Below are positions 14,568 through 21,739 of a stretch of 21,739 nt of DNA, one piece after another. A program made the translations under genes and the position numbers. The notes below the pieces were generated by a model. That model was not told the origin of the DNA and made no database searches. It was given only the letters and a program-made list of their open reading frames with translations. Source of the stretch: Muribaculaceae bacterium (GTDB taxonomy: Bacteria; Bacteroidota; Bacteroidia; Bacteroidales; Muribaculaceae). Each line of letters starts with the position of its first letter. The first letter of the stretch is position 1. The stretch is taken from NCBI GenBank assembly GCA_902836725.1, contig CADFRV010000009.1, positions 1 through 21,739 on the forward strand, in the 5' to 3' direction.

Positions 14568-16352
14568 TCAGCGAGGCGGGAAAGCCAAAACTTCTGTCAA
14601 CACAGGAGCACCGGATACTGCTTTATTATGGTAATAACGGTCATTTACCGTATCATAAAAGAATTCAGGGTTACCGTCATAATCATAATCTATCACCATG
14701 TAGGAATCATTTAAATTCCAATGCTTGTATCCATAGTTCGGTATAGGGATAATCGGTGCAAGAGACCTGTCATAAGCAGTCTGGTTATCAGGTCGGTATA
14801 TTGCTATAGCACTTCCATATTTATCGACTTTCATCACAAGCACATCCCAGCCGTTGTCGAGTCTTCCTGTCTGTAAATAAGCCGCATATTGGTCAACCGT
14901 CGTGAATTCTTCATTACGGTCTTCATCGATCCAATATTTATTCAGGACGAAATCGTAGCAATAGCGTATCATCTTAGTTCGGGGATCACGAATAAGATAA
15001 AGTTCTTTTTCTTCTGAATACTCCACTCTCTTTGCCAAAGGCTGCTTGTCCGCATTATAATAACGGTCACGGCTGTCATCATAATAATAGACTGCATTTC
15101 CGTAGCTTAGAATTATCCAGCCGGTGACATTATCGCGGTCGAGGCCGAACTCCGGGGCGAGCTTCACCTCGGAATAGGGGATCACATCAACTTCCACGGT
15201 GACCTCGGACTCACCGGCAATGCGGTTGAGGGTGTAGTCGTAGATGTTGTTGCGGAGGAGGTTGAAATAGTCCTCTTTGGCTGCCACAGCGGCATAGGAG
15301 GGGGGATCGTTGTAATATTTGAAGTCGATATAATGGGTGAGCATATCCCCCTCGAACTTCACTTCTATGCGGCAGCGTTCGTCTGCCGCAAGGGGATTAC
15401 GCGGATTGGCGGGATCGACGAGGTTGACAAACTCGGGCACATAGATACGCCAGCAGCCATCTTCATCCGGCGTGAATGACACATTGCGCACCACAGCCAC
15501 ATCGGAGGGCACCGAGGGGCGGCGGTAGTAGTCTTCGGCATATGATCCGTGCACATAGTCGGCCTGCGCCGTAACACCTACCGGGGCGCGGTATCCGCCG
15601 TTGTTGGTACGGGTGAGGCGCACCGATTCGATGGGAAGACTCCCCTCCCTGGCGCGCACACGCACCTGGGCATAGGCGCGGAGCATATGAATGGTACCGA
15701 GATCGGTGGACCATCCGGACTCGAAACGGAGGCCGGTAAGAAGGTCTGTGACACCGAACATGGGGATATAGCGTCCCGGACCGATCTGCGTGTCATCCGG
15801 GTAAACGAATCCGTAACGCGAGGCGGCGTCGGTGGCAATCATGCCGAGCGTAGTCACCCCCGCCTGCGGGGCCGGGTAGCTGCCGCGCCAGTTGGCGAGC
15901 ATCATCACTTTCAGCCGGCCGCCGAGCGCATCGGGCACCGCCGCAGGTATTACACCGCTCACATAATAGGTCTTGTAGGTGCCGTCTGATCCGGCAGGGG
16001 TCACAAGCACGTTGTCGAGCGCGCCCACATACACATCCTCGCTGTCAAACATAAGGATGCTGAAATCTTTCCCGTCGATGTCGATATAGTTTTCTACAGG
16101 CATACCGGCCTCATAGTCGCCCGGCGAGGGGGCTCTCGACGTGAGATCGGCCGCGGGGGTTCCTGATGCACCGGTGGTTACATAGAATCCGGCCCTGTAG
16201 ACAGGCGCGGGGCCATCTTCCGGGGGCGTCTGCACAGACACAGGGTCGTCGCACGCCCCGCCTGTGACCAGTGCCACAAGCGACACGGCAATGGCCGCAG
16301 TCTGTCTTGCCAGACGCGACATAACGCCTCTATATGTGTGTTTCAGATCCAT
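14568..16352 (-). CDS. Accessory fimbrial subunit with Tyr-rich C-terminal extension
   Basis: A 594-residue lipoprotein-like pilin. The signal sequence ends at Cys34 (TGGAC, a loose lipobox). Arg73 in LTSRAPSPGDYEAG precedes a fimbrillin-type strand (KDFSILMFDSEDVYVG), the same layout as in the major fimbrillin. The fimbrial part runs to about residue 405 and ends in the usual way (LLRNNIYDYTLNRI, EFGLDRDN). Beyond it lies an unusual module of about 185 residues with three copies of YD-x3-[DN]-[RK]-Y-[YW] at 424-432, 466-474 and 566-574. DNA composition drops from 65% GC (15121-15180) to 40% (15061-15120) exactly at this domain border. The gene begins 21 bases after the anchor gene; ATG at 16322 is an alternative start. 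Comparable to the accessory Mfa3-5 group of Porphyromonas by position only. The function of the tail is unknown. Confidence 0.7.
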   Translation of the reverse strand: MDLKHTYRGVMSRLARQTAAIAVSLVALVTGGACDDPVSVQTPPEDGPAPVYRAGFYVTTGASGTPAADLTSRAPSPGDYEAGMPVENYIDIDGKDFSILMFDSEDVYVGALDNVLVTPAGSDGTYKTYYVSGVIPAAVPDALGGRLKVMMLANWRGSYPAPQAGVTTLGMIATDAASRYGFVYPDDTQIGPGRYIPMFGVTDLLTGLRFESGWSTDLGTIHMLRAYAQVRVRAREGSLPIESVRLTRTNNGGYRAPVGVTAQADYVHGSYAEDYYRRPSVPSDVAVVRNVSFTPDEDGCWRIYVPEFVNLVDPANPRNPLAADERCRIEVKFEGDMLTHYIDFKYYNDPPSYAAVAAKEDYFNLLRNNIYDYTLNRIAGESEVTVEVDVIPYSEVKLAPEFGLDRDNVTGWIILSYGNAVYYYDDSRDRYYNADKQPLAKRVEYSEEKELYLIRDPRTKMIRYCYDFVLNKYWIDEDRNEEFTTVDQYAAYLQTGRLDNGWDVLVMKVDKYGSAIAIYRPDNQTAYDRSLAPIIPIPNYGYKHWNLNDSYMVIDYDYDGNPEFFYDTVNDRYYHNKAVSGAPVLTEVLAFPPR

Positions 16353-16373
16353 TTTTACCAGTTAGAGTTACAG

Positions 16374-17429
16374 TTACATCTCGACATTCTGCAATACTAT
16401 ACGCCAGCTGTTGATATAGATATGTGTGTTGACCCACCGGCCGTTCTCGTCAAGGAAGAACACCATGGAGTAATCATCCTGATAGTCGAGGTATTCCTGG
16501 TTGGTGAGCGGCGTGCCGTCGGGGTGCTTGTAATTGCCCTTTACAAGGAGGGCATACTGGGAGAGTGGGATTGATACAATCTGCTCCCCTTCCTTGTTGT
16601 ATATCTTTACGAAAAGATCGTCGTTGTCCATAAGTCGCGACAGCGAGAGATGGCCTACTGCGGCGGACACCTGTGTGACGGCTCGTCCCTGCCCCTCTTT
16701 TTCGGTGTAGTCGGGCACTTCCACTCCCGCGGTGCCGGAGAGCATGGTGTGTGCGAAATATGTGAGCTTGTCGTCGGGGAGCAGCGAGTTGTCCCAGTCC
16801 ATATGCCCGTTGGTGCCGGTCACCGTCATGGTAAAGTCGCGATGGTCCACATCCTCTCCCGAGAGATGCTGCAGCATTATATGTAGGTCGTTGGTGTCCT
16901 TTATCAGACGCACTGTCTTGATGTGCACACCCTGCTCATCCTCGAATTCCACATTCCGGCTCTTGCCGTGGAAAAGGCGGCGCAGCTCGTTGCGCACGTG
17001 GGCCTCACCATCGGCGGGAGCGGCCTCGCGGTCGGTGAGGCGGCAACGCAGCCCCTCGCGTGAGGTGGCGTCGGCCACGGTGAAAGAAGAGGTGTGCCCC
17101 TCGCCACACCAGGCGATGAGGTCGTAGGTGCCGGGCGCCACATCCACATCCATCATATAGTTGCCGCTGCGGAGGGCTTCCCCCTCCTCATGGCGCTGCC
17201 ATACGATGTTGCCGGTGGCGGGATCAACGACATACAGGGTCACTTCGCTTACCTCGGCGGCGAAAGCGTCGGTAAACTTGAGGTTGGTGTCGTAAACGAA
17301 CTTTACCTTGTAGTAAGGATCGCAGTCGCCCTCGTCGTCATATATCAGGCCGTTGCATGCGGTAAGAGATGCAAGCGCTATCAGCGGTGCCACCAATCGC
17401 AAGGCTATGTCGGTGAGTGTCAGTTTCAT
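16374..17429 (-). CDS. FimB/Mfa2-family fimbrial anchor lipoprotein
   Basis: This 351-residue protein has a clear lipobox (LASLTAC, Cys25) and the FimB/Mfa2 signature (PF08842): LIYDDEGDCDPYYKVKFVYD, then FTDAFAAEVSEVTLYVVD, WQRHEEGEALRSGNYMMDVD and APGTYDLIAWCGEGH. In Porphyromonas gingivalis, Mfa2 and FimB fix the pilus to the outer membrane and limit its length. As in those anchors there is no Arg processing site between the lipid Cys and the first beta strand, so the protein should keep its lipid and N-terminus. The C-terminus (INSWRIVLQNVEM) echoes that of the major fimbrillin (INILSWRVINQGVEL). It follows the major subunit after 272 bases that contain strong hairpins, and it precedes the accessory pilin by 21 bases. 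Confidence 0.92.
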   Translation of the reverse strand: MKLTLTDIALRLVAPLIALASLTACNGLIYDDEGDCDPYYKVKFVYDTNLKFTDAFAAEVSEVTLYVVDPATGNIVWQRHEEGEALRSGNYMMDVDVAPGTYDLIAWCGEGHTSSFTVADATSREGLRCRLTDREAAPADGEAHVRNELRRLFHGKSRNVEFEDEQGVHIKTVRLIKDTNDLHIMLQHLSGEDVDHRDFTMTVTGTNGHMDWDNSLLPDDKLTYFAHTMLSGTAGVEVPDYTEKEGQGRAVTQVSAAVGHLSLSRLMDNDDLFVKIYNKEGEQIVSIPLSQYALLVKGNYKHPDGTPLTNQEYLDYQDDYSMVFFLDENGRWVNTHIYINSWRIVLQNVEM

Positions 17430-17615
17430 TTTCGTGTATTCGATGTGTATATATCTGGAACCCGCCTCAAAGCGGGCGTGAATATCCTAAAGAAAAAAAG
17501 GAGAAAGAGAGTGATGGATTTTTCCTGCCGCCCGGGGCGGAGTGGAATCCGGTTTTCTGCGGACAGAGAGCTGTATGGTGCAGAGAGAGACCTGTATACC
17601 GATAGCAAATGAAAT

Positions 17616-17654
17616 ACCGCAGCCGGCGCACCGGGCATGGTGCCCGGCTGCGGT
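17616..17654 (-). terminator. Long hairpin between major fimbrillin and anchor genes (probable partial terminator or mRNA stabiliser)
   Basis: The outer arms ACCGCAGCCGG (17616-17626) and complement (17644-17654) pair over 11 bases. After a one-base bulge (17627), GCACC (17628-17632) pairs with GGTGC (17639-17643) around a six-base loop. On the transcript it is followed by a modest U-rich stretch (TATTTCATTTGC), so it may terminate part of the transcripts and set the ratio of major subunit to downstream genes. Confidence 0.7.
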
Positions 17655-17666
17655 GTTATGGGATGA

Positions 17667-17690
17667 GCGTGTCCGGTTTCCCGGACATGC
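17667..17690 (-). other. Short hairpin with GAAA tetraloop just after the major fimbrillin stop
   Basis: The arms 17667-17676 and 17681-17690 form a 10-base-pair stem (one G-U pair) closed, on the transcript, by a GAAA loop of the very stable GNRA type. It begins 11 bases after the stop codon and is followed by the larger hairpin, so it is a likely 3'-end protection element. The rest of the 272-base gap down to 17430 holds only a 5-base-pair hairpin (17461-17476) and a pyrimidine-rich leader before the anchor gene. Confidence 0.65.
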
Positions 17691-17701
17691 GGGAGTTTTT
17701 A

Positions 17702-19558
17702 TCAGAGTTCCACACCCTGGTTGATCACACGCCAGGAGAGGATGTTGATCTTGGCGCCTACGTAGTACAGAGGATTCTCGGGATCTTCGGGCTTGAGTAC
17801 CTCATCCTCGTTATCGGGATCATAGAGAGCGTGACCCAGACGGCTGAACTTGTTGATCTCAAGGTTGTACCAGTGGTTACGTACTACACCATAGTAGCCT
17901 TCCTTGCCGTATGTATCGGTTTTGGCATTGTGCTCGATGGGGATGTAGTAGATAGAAGCGCCATCTTTATACCAGTTGATGGTCTCGCCGTTTACCCATG
18001 CAGTAATGCGGTTGGAAAGAGCGGAAGTTTCAACGGGAACGAACTTGGTCTCGCCACCGGTTACAGTCTTCTCATAGAGCTGGGCAGTGTTGCTGACTAC
18101 GATTTCAGCCTTTTCAAGGTTGGTACCTGCGATACCCTTGAGTTCGATATCCTTCACATCAACCTGAACATAGTCGTTTTCTGTAGCATCTCCGGCTGAA
18201 ACGCTGTTTGTCAGATAGTAGTAGGGAAGACCTGCAGTACTGTTCTTAAGTGCACTCAGCACATAAGCCTTGAAAGAAGAGGTAAGGAACGGTGTGCCGC
18301 GGAAGTTCACGATATCAAGTTCAGAACCGGTTGCATCACAAACTGTAGCTTTCACAACCACGTGGGTAACACGGTTGTTATATACATCTACATGGTCGCC
18401 GTTGGTTCCACCGGTTGTAGTTTTTGTAATGTTATCCCAAGTATTTGTATTCTCGTAGCAATACTGTGCATAATTTGTATCGTCATTTGTCAGTTTGCCG
18501 TCGAGAACTTTGGGAGCGACGAAAGTCAGTTCGTCTGATGCAGCCGCGCCTGCCTGGTAAGGCACAAACCATGCCCAATAGCTGCGGTAATAGCCGTCAT
18601 TGTTCCAGCCTGTGAAAACAGGAGTTGTATTCCATTCGGGCAGGAGCTGTTTCGACATGAATGAATTGGCTGCGACAGCATTGAGGCTCCATCCCTCAAC
18701 CTTCACATAGATGGGAGTATTGGCTGTGATACCACCGGTGATAGTTTCATTGTTGCCATTGCCTTCGCCGGCCAAAGTAGTCTCCAGTTTGTAGAGTTTT
18801 GTGCCGTCTATAAGAGTGATAACATTGTCAGGACCGGTAATCTTAACACCGAGCTGAACTTTAGCGGCAAGACGCTCAACGTAAACGTTTACAGGCTTGG
18901 TGTTGAGAGCCGCAGTCGGGGTGGTCTGGAAGTTCTCATCCACAAGCTGGTTTACACAATAGAAGTAACCGTTGTCTACGTGATTGTTGGTAGAGCCGAA
19001 GTAGCTTGAAGTGGTCATCACGAAGTTGAACTTGGAATCAGTGTCAACGATCTTGTCAACAGTGCTTGTCGCGGTAAAGTTAGCCGCATATTCGGAAAGA
19101 GCTTTCGAAGTAGCCTCAAGAGTCTCACTTGCCTCGAAATCGGACATATTGAGCACAGTGAGCATATACTTGGGATAGTTTGTACCGGTAAGATCCTCAA
19201 GGACAAGGACATTATTAAGCGTCCACTCGATATTCTCGCTAGCGTCGGGTGCGCCTCCAGGATTGTTGACGCTCACATGCAGGTTAATGTAAATACCGTT
19301 TTCGTCGAAGAAGAAGAATTTGGCATTTTCCACAGCATGTTCATCTTGGTTTCCGTCGGTGTAGGCGGGAGTGTCGAAATCGGTGGCACGGCCGAGAGTC
19401 TCGTTGGCCGAGTTGATTTTCACATTAAGATAGGCTTTCTGGCCTTCCACCGGAGTAACGGGACCTTCGGGGTTGTTACCCATCGGTTCGTCGGAAGAGC
19501 AGGCAGCGAAAAGGGCGAGCGCTGCAAATCCTGCGAACAGTTTACTGGTTTTGTTCAT
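17702..19558 (-). CDS. Major fimbrial subunit, Mfa1-like fimbrillin (type V pilus)
   Basis: This 618-residue structural pilin starts at the ATG at 19558, because MNKTSKLFAGFAALALFAAC is a perfect lipoprotein signal (Cys20); the open frame extends 26 codons further upstream but without signal character. Arg57 in TLGRATDFDTP is a likely maturation cut, as in FimA and Mfa1, whose trimmed N-termini open the groove for strand exchange. Next comes the fimbrillin motif with ENAKFFFFDENGIYINLHVS. The Mfa1-type C-terminal half contains RNHWYNLEINKFSRLGHALY and ends ILSWRVINQGVEL, the donor-strand region of polymerising subunits. It is exported as a lipoprotein, moved to the surface and assembled into the pilus shaft. 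The leader is AT-rich, with a possible weak -7 box (TAACTTTA, 19583-19576), so it may have its own promoter. Codon use appears native. Confidence 0.9.
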   Translation of the reverse strand: MNKTSKLFAGFAALALFAACSSDEPMGNNPEGPVTPVEGQKAYLNVKINSANETLGRATDFDTPAYTDGNQDEHAVENAKFFFFDENGIYINLHVSVNNPGGAPDASENIEWTLNNVLVLEDLTGTNYPKYMLTVLNMSDFEASETLEATSKALSEYAANFTATSTVDKIVDTDSKFNFVMTTSSYFGSTNNHVDNGYFYCVNQLVDENFQTTPTAALNTKPVNVYVERLAAKVQLGVKITGPDNVITLIDGTKLYKLETTLAGEGNGNNETITGGITANTPIYVKVEGWSLNAVAANSFMSKQLLPEWNTTPVFTGWNNDGYYRSYWAWFVPYQAGAAASDELTFVAPKVLDGKLTNDDTNYAQYCYENTNTWDNITKTTTGGTNGDHVDVYNNRVTHVVVKATVCDATGSELDIVNFRGTPFLTSSFKAYVLSALKNSTAGLPYYYLTNSVSAGDATENDYVQVDVKDIELKGIAGTNLEKAEIVVSNTAQLYEKTVTGGETKFVPVETSALSNRITAWVNGETINWYKDGASIYYIPIEHNAKTDTYGKEGYYGVVRNHWYNLEINKFSRLGHALYDPDNEDEVLKPEDPENPLYYVGAKINILSWRVINQGVEL

Positions 19559-19632
19559 TGTAATTGTGTTTAGAATAAAGTTAATATTGTTTTGTTTATT
19601 TTTTTCAGTATATCTTTTCGGGGTGGGAATAC

Positions 19633-21093
19633 TCACCGGCCCTTGACAGGCTCAATGAGGTATGTCACAGTAGGACGCTTGATTATGGCGTCGATGCGGT
19701 CGCGCTCATCTGCGGCACGCTCCATACCGGCGGCTGCAGCGGCGTCAAACATCTCCACGGCACGGGGCAGGTCGCCGTTCACGGCGGCGAGGGTGGCGCG
19801 GGTGAACATGGCCTCGGGTGAATCGCCGGCGTTGCGCAGATAGTTGGCGGCTGCGGCGTTGTCGCCGTGCCTGAGCGCTATGTTGGCGGCATTGAGGTTA
19901 GCCTCTGGATCGTTGGGATACAGTTCCACGGCCTTCATGTACACCTGTTCGAACTCGGGTGAATCCGATGGGTAGGTGGCGGCGATGCGCTGGAAGTCGA
20001 CCGGACGCAGGTTGGCGGGGTTCGATGCGAAAACAGCTTTCAGCTCATCGATATCCACAAAGGTGCGTATGCGGTATTTTACGGTATAGTCGGAGTGGCG
20101 CAGGGCGGGATAGATGCTGTCGAGCAGAAACTTGTATTCCGCGGGATAGCGTTTCTGTATCTCGGCGTTCTTGGGGTCCGGCTCCATCGGCGAATCCACG
20201 ATCTGGAGTATCTCCTCGCGGTGGGGTATATCGAGGTCGAGCAGGCGGCGGCGCAACCCTTCCCAGTCTTCCGGCTCATAGTCGGTGAACATGATCTCGG
20301 GGTTGAAGTTGTAGTGCTCGCGCACATACTCCTTGAGCGCCTGTGTACGCCCCATGGCGAGACGCACGTTGTTGGAATAGGAGCCTTCGGGTGAGGCGAA
20401 ACCTTTGATGGTAACGCGGGTGATGGTGGCGTCGGGATCGTTCTTCACAAGGTCGATCGACTCGATGATCTTGGCAAGCTCCACTTTGTTGCGGCGGTAG
20501 GTGGGACGTATCTCGGTGCGGTTGACGATGAAGTCGATAAATGCGCTACCCTCGGCGGTGCGCTCCACGGCGGCATCGCCTGTAAGCTCCACAAAGTTGA
20601 TGGCCGGGGGCACGGCGGGGGTGGTATAGTCCAGTTCCGCCATGGGTATGTCGGCATCGTGTAGTATGGGATCGCAGCAGTGGCCCACAGCCTGGCGCAT
20701 GTCAATGTGGCATTGTTCCATCCAAGGCTCGAAGGGTATCTCCTTTCGGTACTCGATGAGATCGTGTGAGCCGGCCGACCACATGCGCTCCCCTTCCGGA
20801 AGGTTGTGGTTGCGGAGGTGGGAATAATAGCGGTTGCGCCCTGCGACACGTATGGCGGGGAAAGACACACTGTCTGTGCCGGCGGCAGAGATTACCACGG
20901 GGGTAAAGATCACCTCGCGGTCGCGCCCGGGGTTGACCGAACGCGGGTCTATGTCGAGGGTGAGCGACAGGGCGTTGTCGCGGCGCGCCACCTTTATGTC
21001 GGTCACTTTGAGCAGATCTGCTTCCCCGGCGCCGGCCGGAGCGCACGCCAGCATGGCAAGCATGGCGGCGGTGATGAGATTGGTATATTTCAT
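19633..21093 (-). CDS. DUF3868/OmpA-domain protein of the pilus locus
   Basis: This protein of about 486 residues is read from the ATG at 21093, where the signal peptide MKYTNLITAAMLAMLACAPA starts; a TTG at 21108 overlapping the previous stop (TTGA) is possible. The first 110 residues of the mature part fit DUF3868 (VTDIKVARRDNALSLTLDID). The centre (about 175-290) is an OmpA-like peptidoglycan-binding domain: RRNKVELAKIIESIDLVKND, then ITRVTIKGFASPEGSYSNN, then LAMGRTQALKEYV. The tail has TPR-like helices (DPEANLNAANIALRHGDNAA). Proteins of this type sit directly upstream of the fimbrillin gene in Bacteroidales pilus loci and probably link the outer-membrane assembly site to the cell wall. 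The gene ends 75 bases before the fimbrillin start. Confidence 0.88.
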   Translation of the reverse strand: MKYTNLITAAMLAMLACAPAGAGEADLLKVTDIKVARRDNALSLTLDIDPRSVNPGRDREVIFTPVVISAAGTDSVSFPAIRVAGRNRYYSHLRNHNLPEGERMWSAGSHDLIEYRKEIPFEPWMEQCHIDMRQAVGHCCDPILHDADIPMAELDYTTPAVPPAINFVELTGDAAVERTAEGSAFIDFIVNRTEIRPTYRRNKVELAKIIESIDLVKNDPDATITRVTIKGFASPEGSYSNNVRLAMGRTQALKEYVREHYNFNPEIMFTDYEPEDWEGLRRRLLDLDIPHREEILQIVDSPMEPDPKNAEIQKRYPAEYKFLLDSIYPALRHSDYTVKYRIRTFVDIDELKAVFASNPANLRPVDFQRIAATYPSDSPEFEQVYMKAVELYPNDPEANLNAANIALRHGDNAAAANYLRNAGDSPEAMFTRATLAAVNGDLPRAVEMFDAAAAAGMERAADERDRIDAIIKRPTVTYLIEPVKGR

Positions 21094-21104
21094 TGCGATA
21101 TCGG

Positions 21105-21686
21105 TCAAAGTGTATAAATCAGGTTAATGGCGATCTTGGTGGGGCCCACGTAGTTGTAGGGCACGTTCTTCTGTATGCGCTGACCGCAGTCGGCGCACTC
21201 GAACACATCGGAGCGTGTATACACCCATCCCACACCTATCTCTGCCTCGATGTTCCAGTGGCGGTTGAGGATCCAGGAGTATCCGTAGGCTATGCCGGCT
21301 CCGACCATCCAGCCTTGGTAGCGGTAGTCTTTGAGTTTACTGAAATCGGTGCCGAGGAAAGTGAAGGGCATGTTGAGGTTGCCCCAGTTATACTGGCCAC
21401 CGAGAAAGTGTGCGCCGATGAAATGTCCCGAGAAGGCGTCGCAAAACCAATAGCGCGCCTCGGGCTGCACGAGCCAGTGCTTCCAGCGGCGGTTGTCCAC
21501 GGTCCATGCGTTGAGGTTGGCGCTCAGGTCGCCTGTCCATTTCGGCGCAAACTTTACCTCCACGCCGCCGTTGAGTGTGAGTGTGGCGTCGTAAAGCAGG
21601 TTGCTTTTCAATGCCACACTCTGTGACCGCGCCACAGGCACGGCGGCAAGCATGAGCAGAAATGCGATCAGATATTTAATTTTCAT
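21105..21686 (-). CDS. DUF3575 outer-membrane protein of the pilus locus
   Basis: This 193-residue protein has the signal peptide MKIKYLIAFLLMLAAVPVARS, followed by the DUF3575 pattern: ALKSNLLYDATLTLNGGVEV, HWLVQPEARYWFCDAFSGHF and YGYSWILNRHWNIEAEIGVG, ending in alternating hydrophobic strands (IAINLIYTL). The protein is a small beta-barrel of about eight strands in the outer membrane. A Cys pair, CADCG, lies near residue 162. DUF3575 genes open many Bacteroidales fimbrial loci just before the DUF3868/OmpA gene, as here, where the next start is 11 bases on (or overlaps by four). It may be the outer-membrane base for pilus export, though this has not been shown. The 53 bases upstream, to the window edge, show no clear TAnnTTTG box, so the promoter is probably outside the window or weak. 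Confidence 0.88.
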   Translation of the reverse strand: MKIKYLIAFLLMLAAVPVARSQSVALKSNLLYDATLTLNGGVEVKFAPKWTGDLSANLNAWTVDNRRWKHWLVQPEARYWFCDAFSGHFIGAHFLGGQYNWGNLNMPFTFLGTDFSKLKDYRYQGWMVGAGIAYGYSWILNRHWNIEAEIGVGWVYTRSDVFECADCGQRIQKNVPYNYVGPTKIAINLIYTL

Positions 21687-21739
21687 AACAAGTCAGTATC
21701 GGAGTGGTGACAATGCTTTTTTCTAACGGGGAGTTTTTT

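Noticed and set aside
1..21739. Search for CRISPR arrays, tRNA or rRNA genes
   Set aside because: No regularly spaced repeats with unique spacers, no tRNA-like cloverleaf ends and no rRNA sequence were seen by eye.

Overview
The window looks like a chromosomal piece of a Bacteroidales gut bacterium, most likely Muribaculaceae-like. This rests on the gene families (DUF3575, DUF3868/OmpA, Mfa1-like and FimB/Mfa2-like pilus proteins, DUF5106-thioredoxin), on TAnnTTTG-type -7 promoter boxes, on weak Shine-Dalgarno signals and on a backbone of moderately high GC. The genus is inference.

Left part, + strand (1-9206): the C-terminal third of ssb, cut off at about position 200 by unrelated sequence that reads best on the minus strand as a membrane-protein tail (a likely assembly chimera or a recent junction). 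A tightly packed run follows: OPT-family oligopeptide transporter, MATE exporter (GTGA overlap) and exported TPR protein (10-base overlap). Then come alanine dehydrogenase (ald) with its own promoter box and a strong intrinsic terminator, ychF with its own -7 box, and an exported M13 zinc metallopeptidase.

Middle (9207-10311): a REP-associated tyrosine (HUH/Y1) transposase gene with an uncharacterised C-terminal domain. It is broken by two one-base expansions in homopolymers (G7 and C6) and flanked by related 23-base repeats, the left one forming half of a long hairpin. This is a RAYT/REP-type element.

Right part, minus strand (21686 down to 10311): a type V (Mfa1/FimA-like) pilus locus in the order DUF3575 outer-membrane protein, DUF3868/OmpA protein, major fimbrillin, two 3'-UTR hairpins, FimB/Mfa2 anchor, an accessory pilin with a Tyr-rich tail, a 1118-residue putative tip adhesin, and a DUF5106-thioredoxin protein. 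Three structural subunits carry a lipobox Cys and then an Arg at the place where maturation proteases cut type V pilins; the anchor does not.

The most interesting signal is an AT-rich island (about 11160-15120) with sharp edges. It covers the whole putative tip adhesin and exactly the C-terminal extension of the upstream accessory pilin, as if the distal tip module had been exchanged horizontally while the pilus core stayed native. No tRNA, rRNA or CRISPR array was seen.
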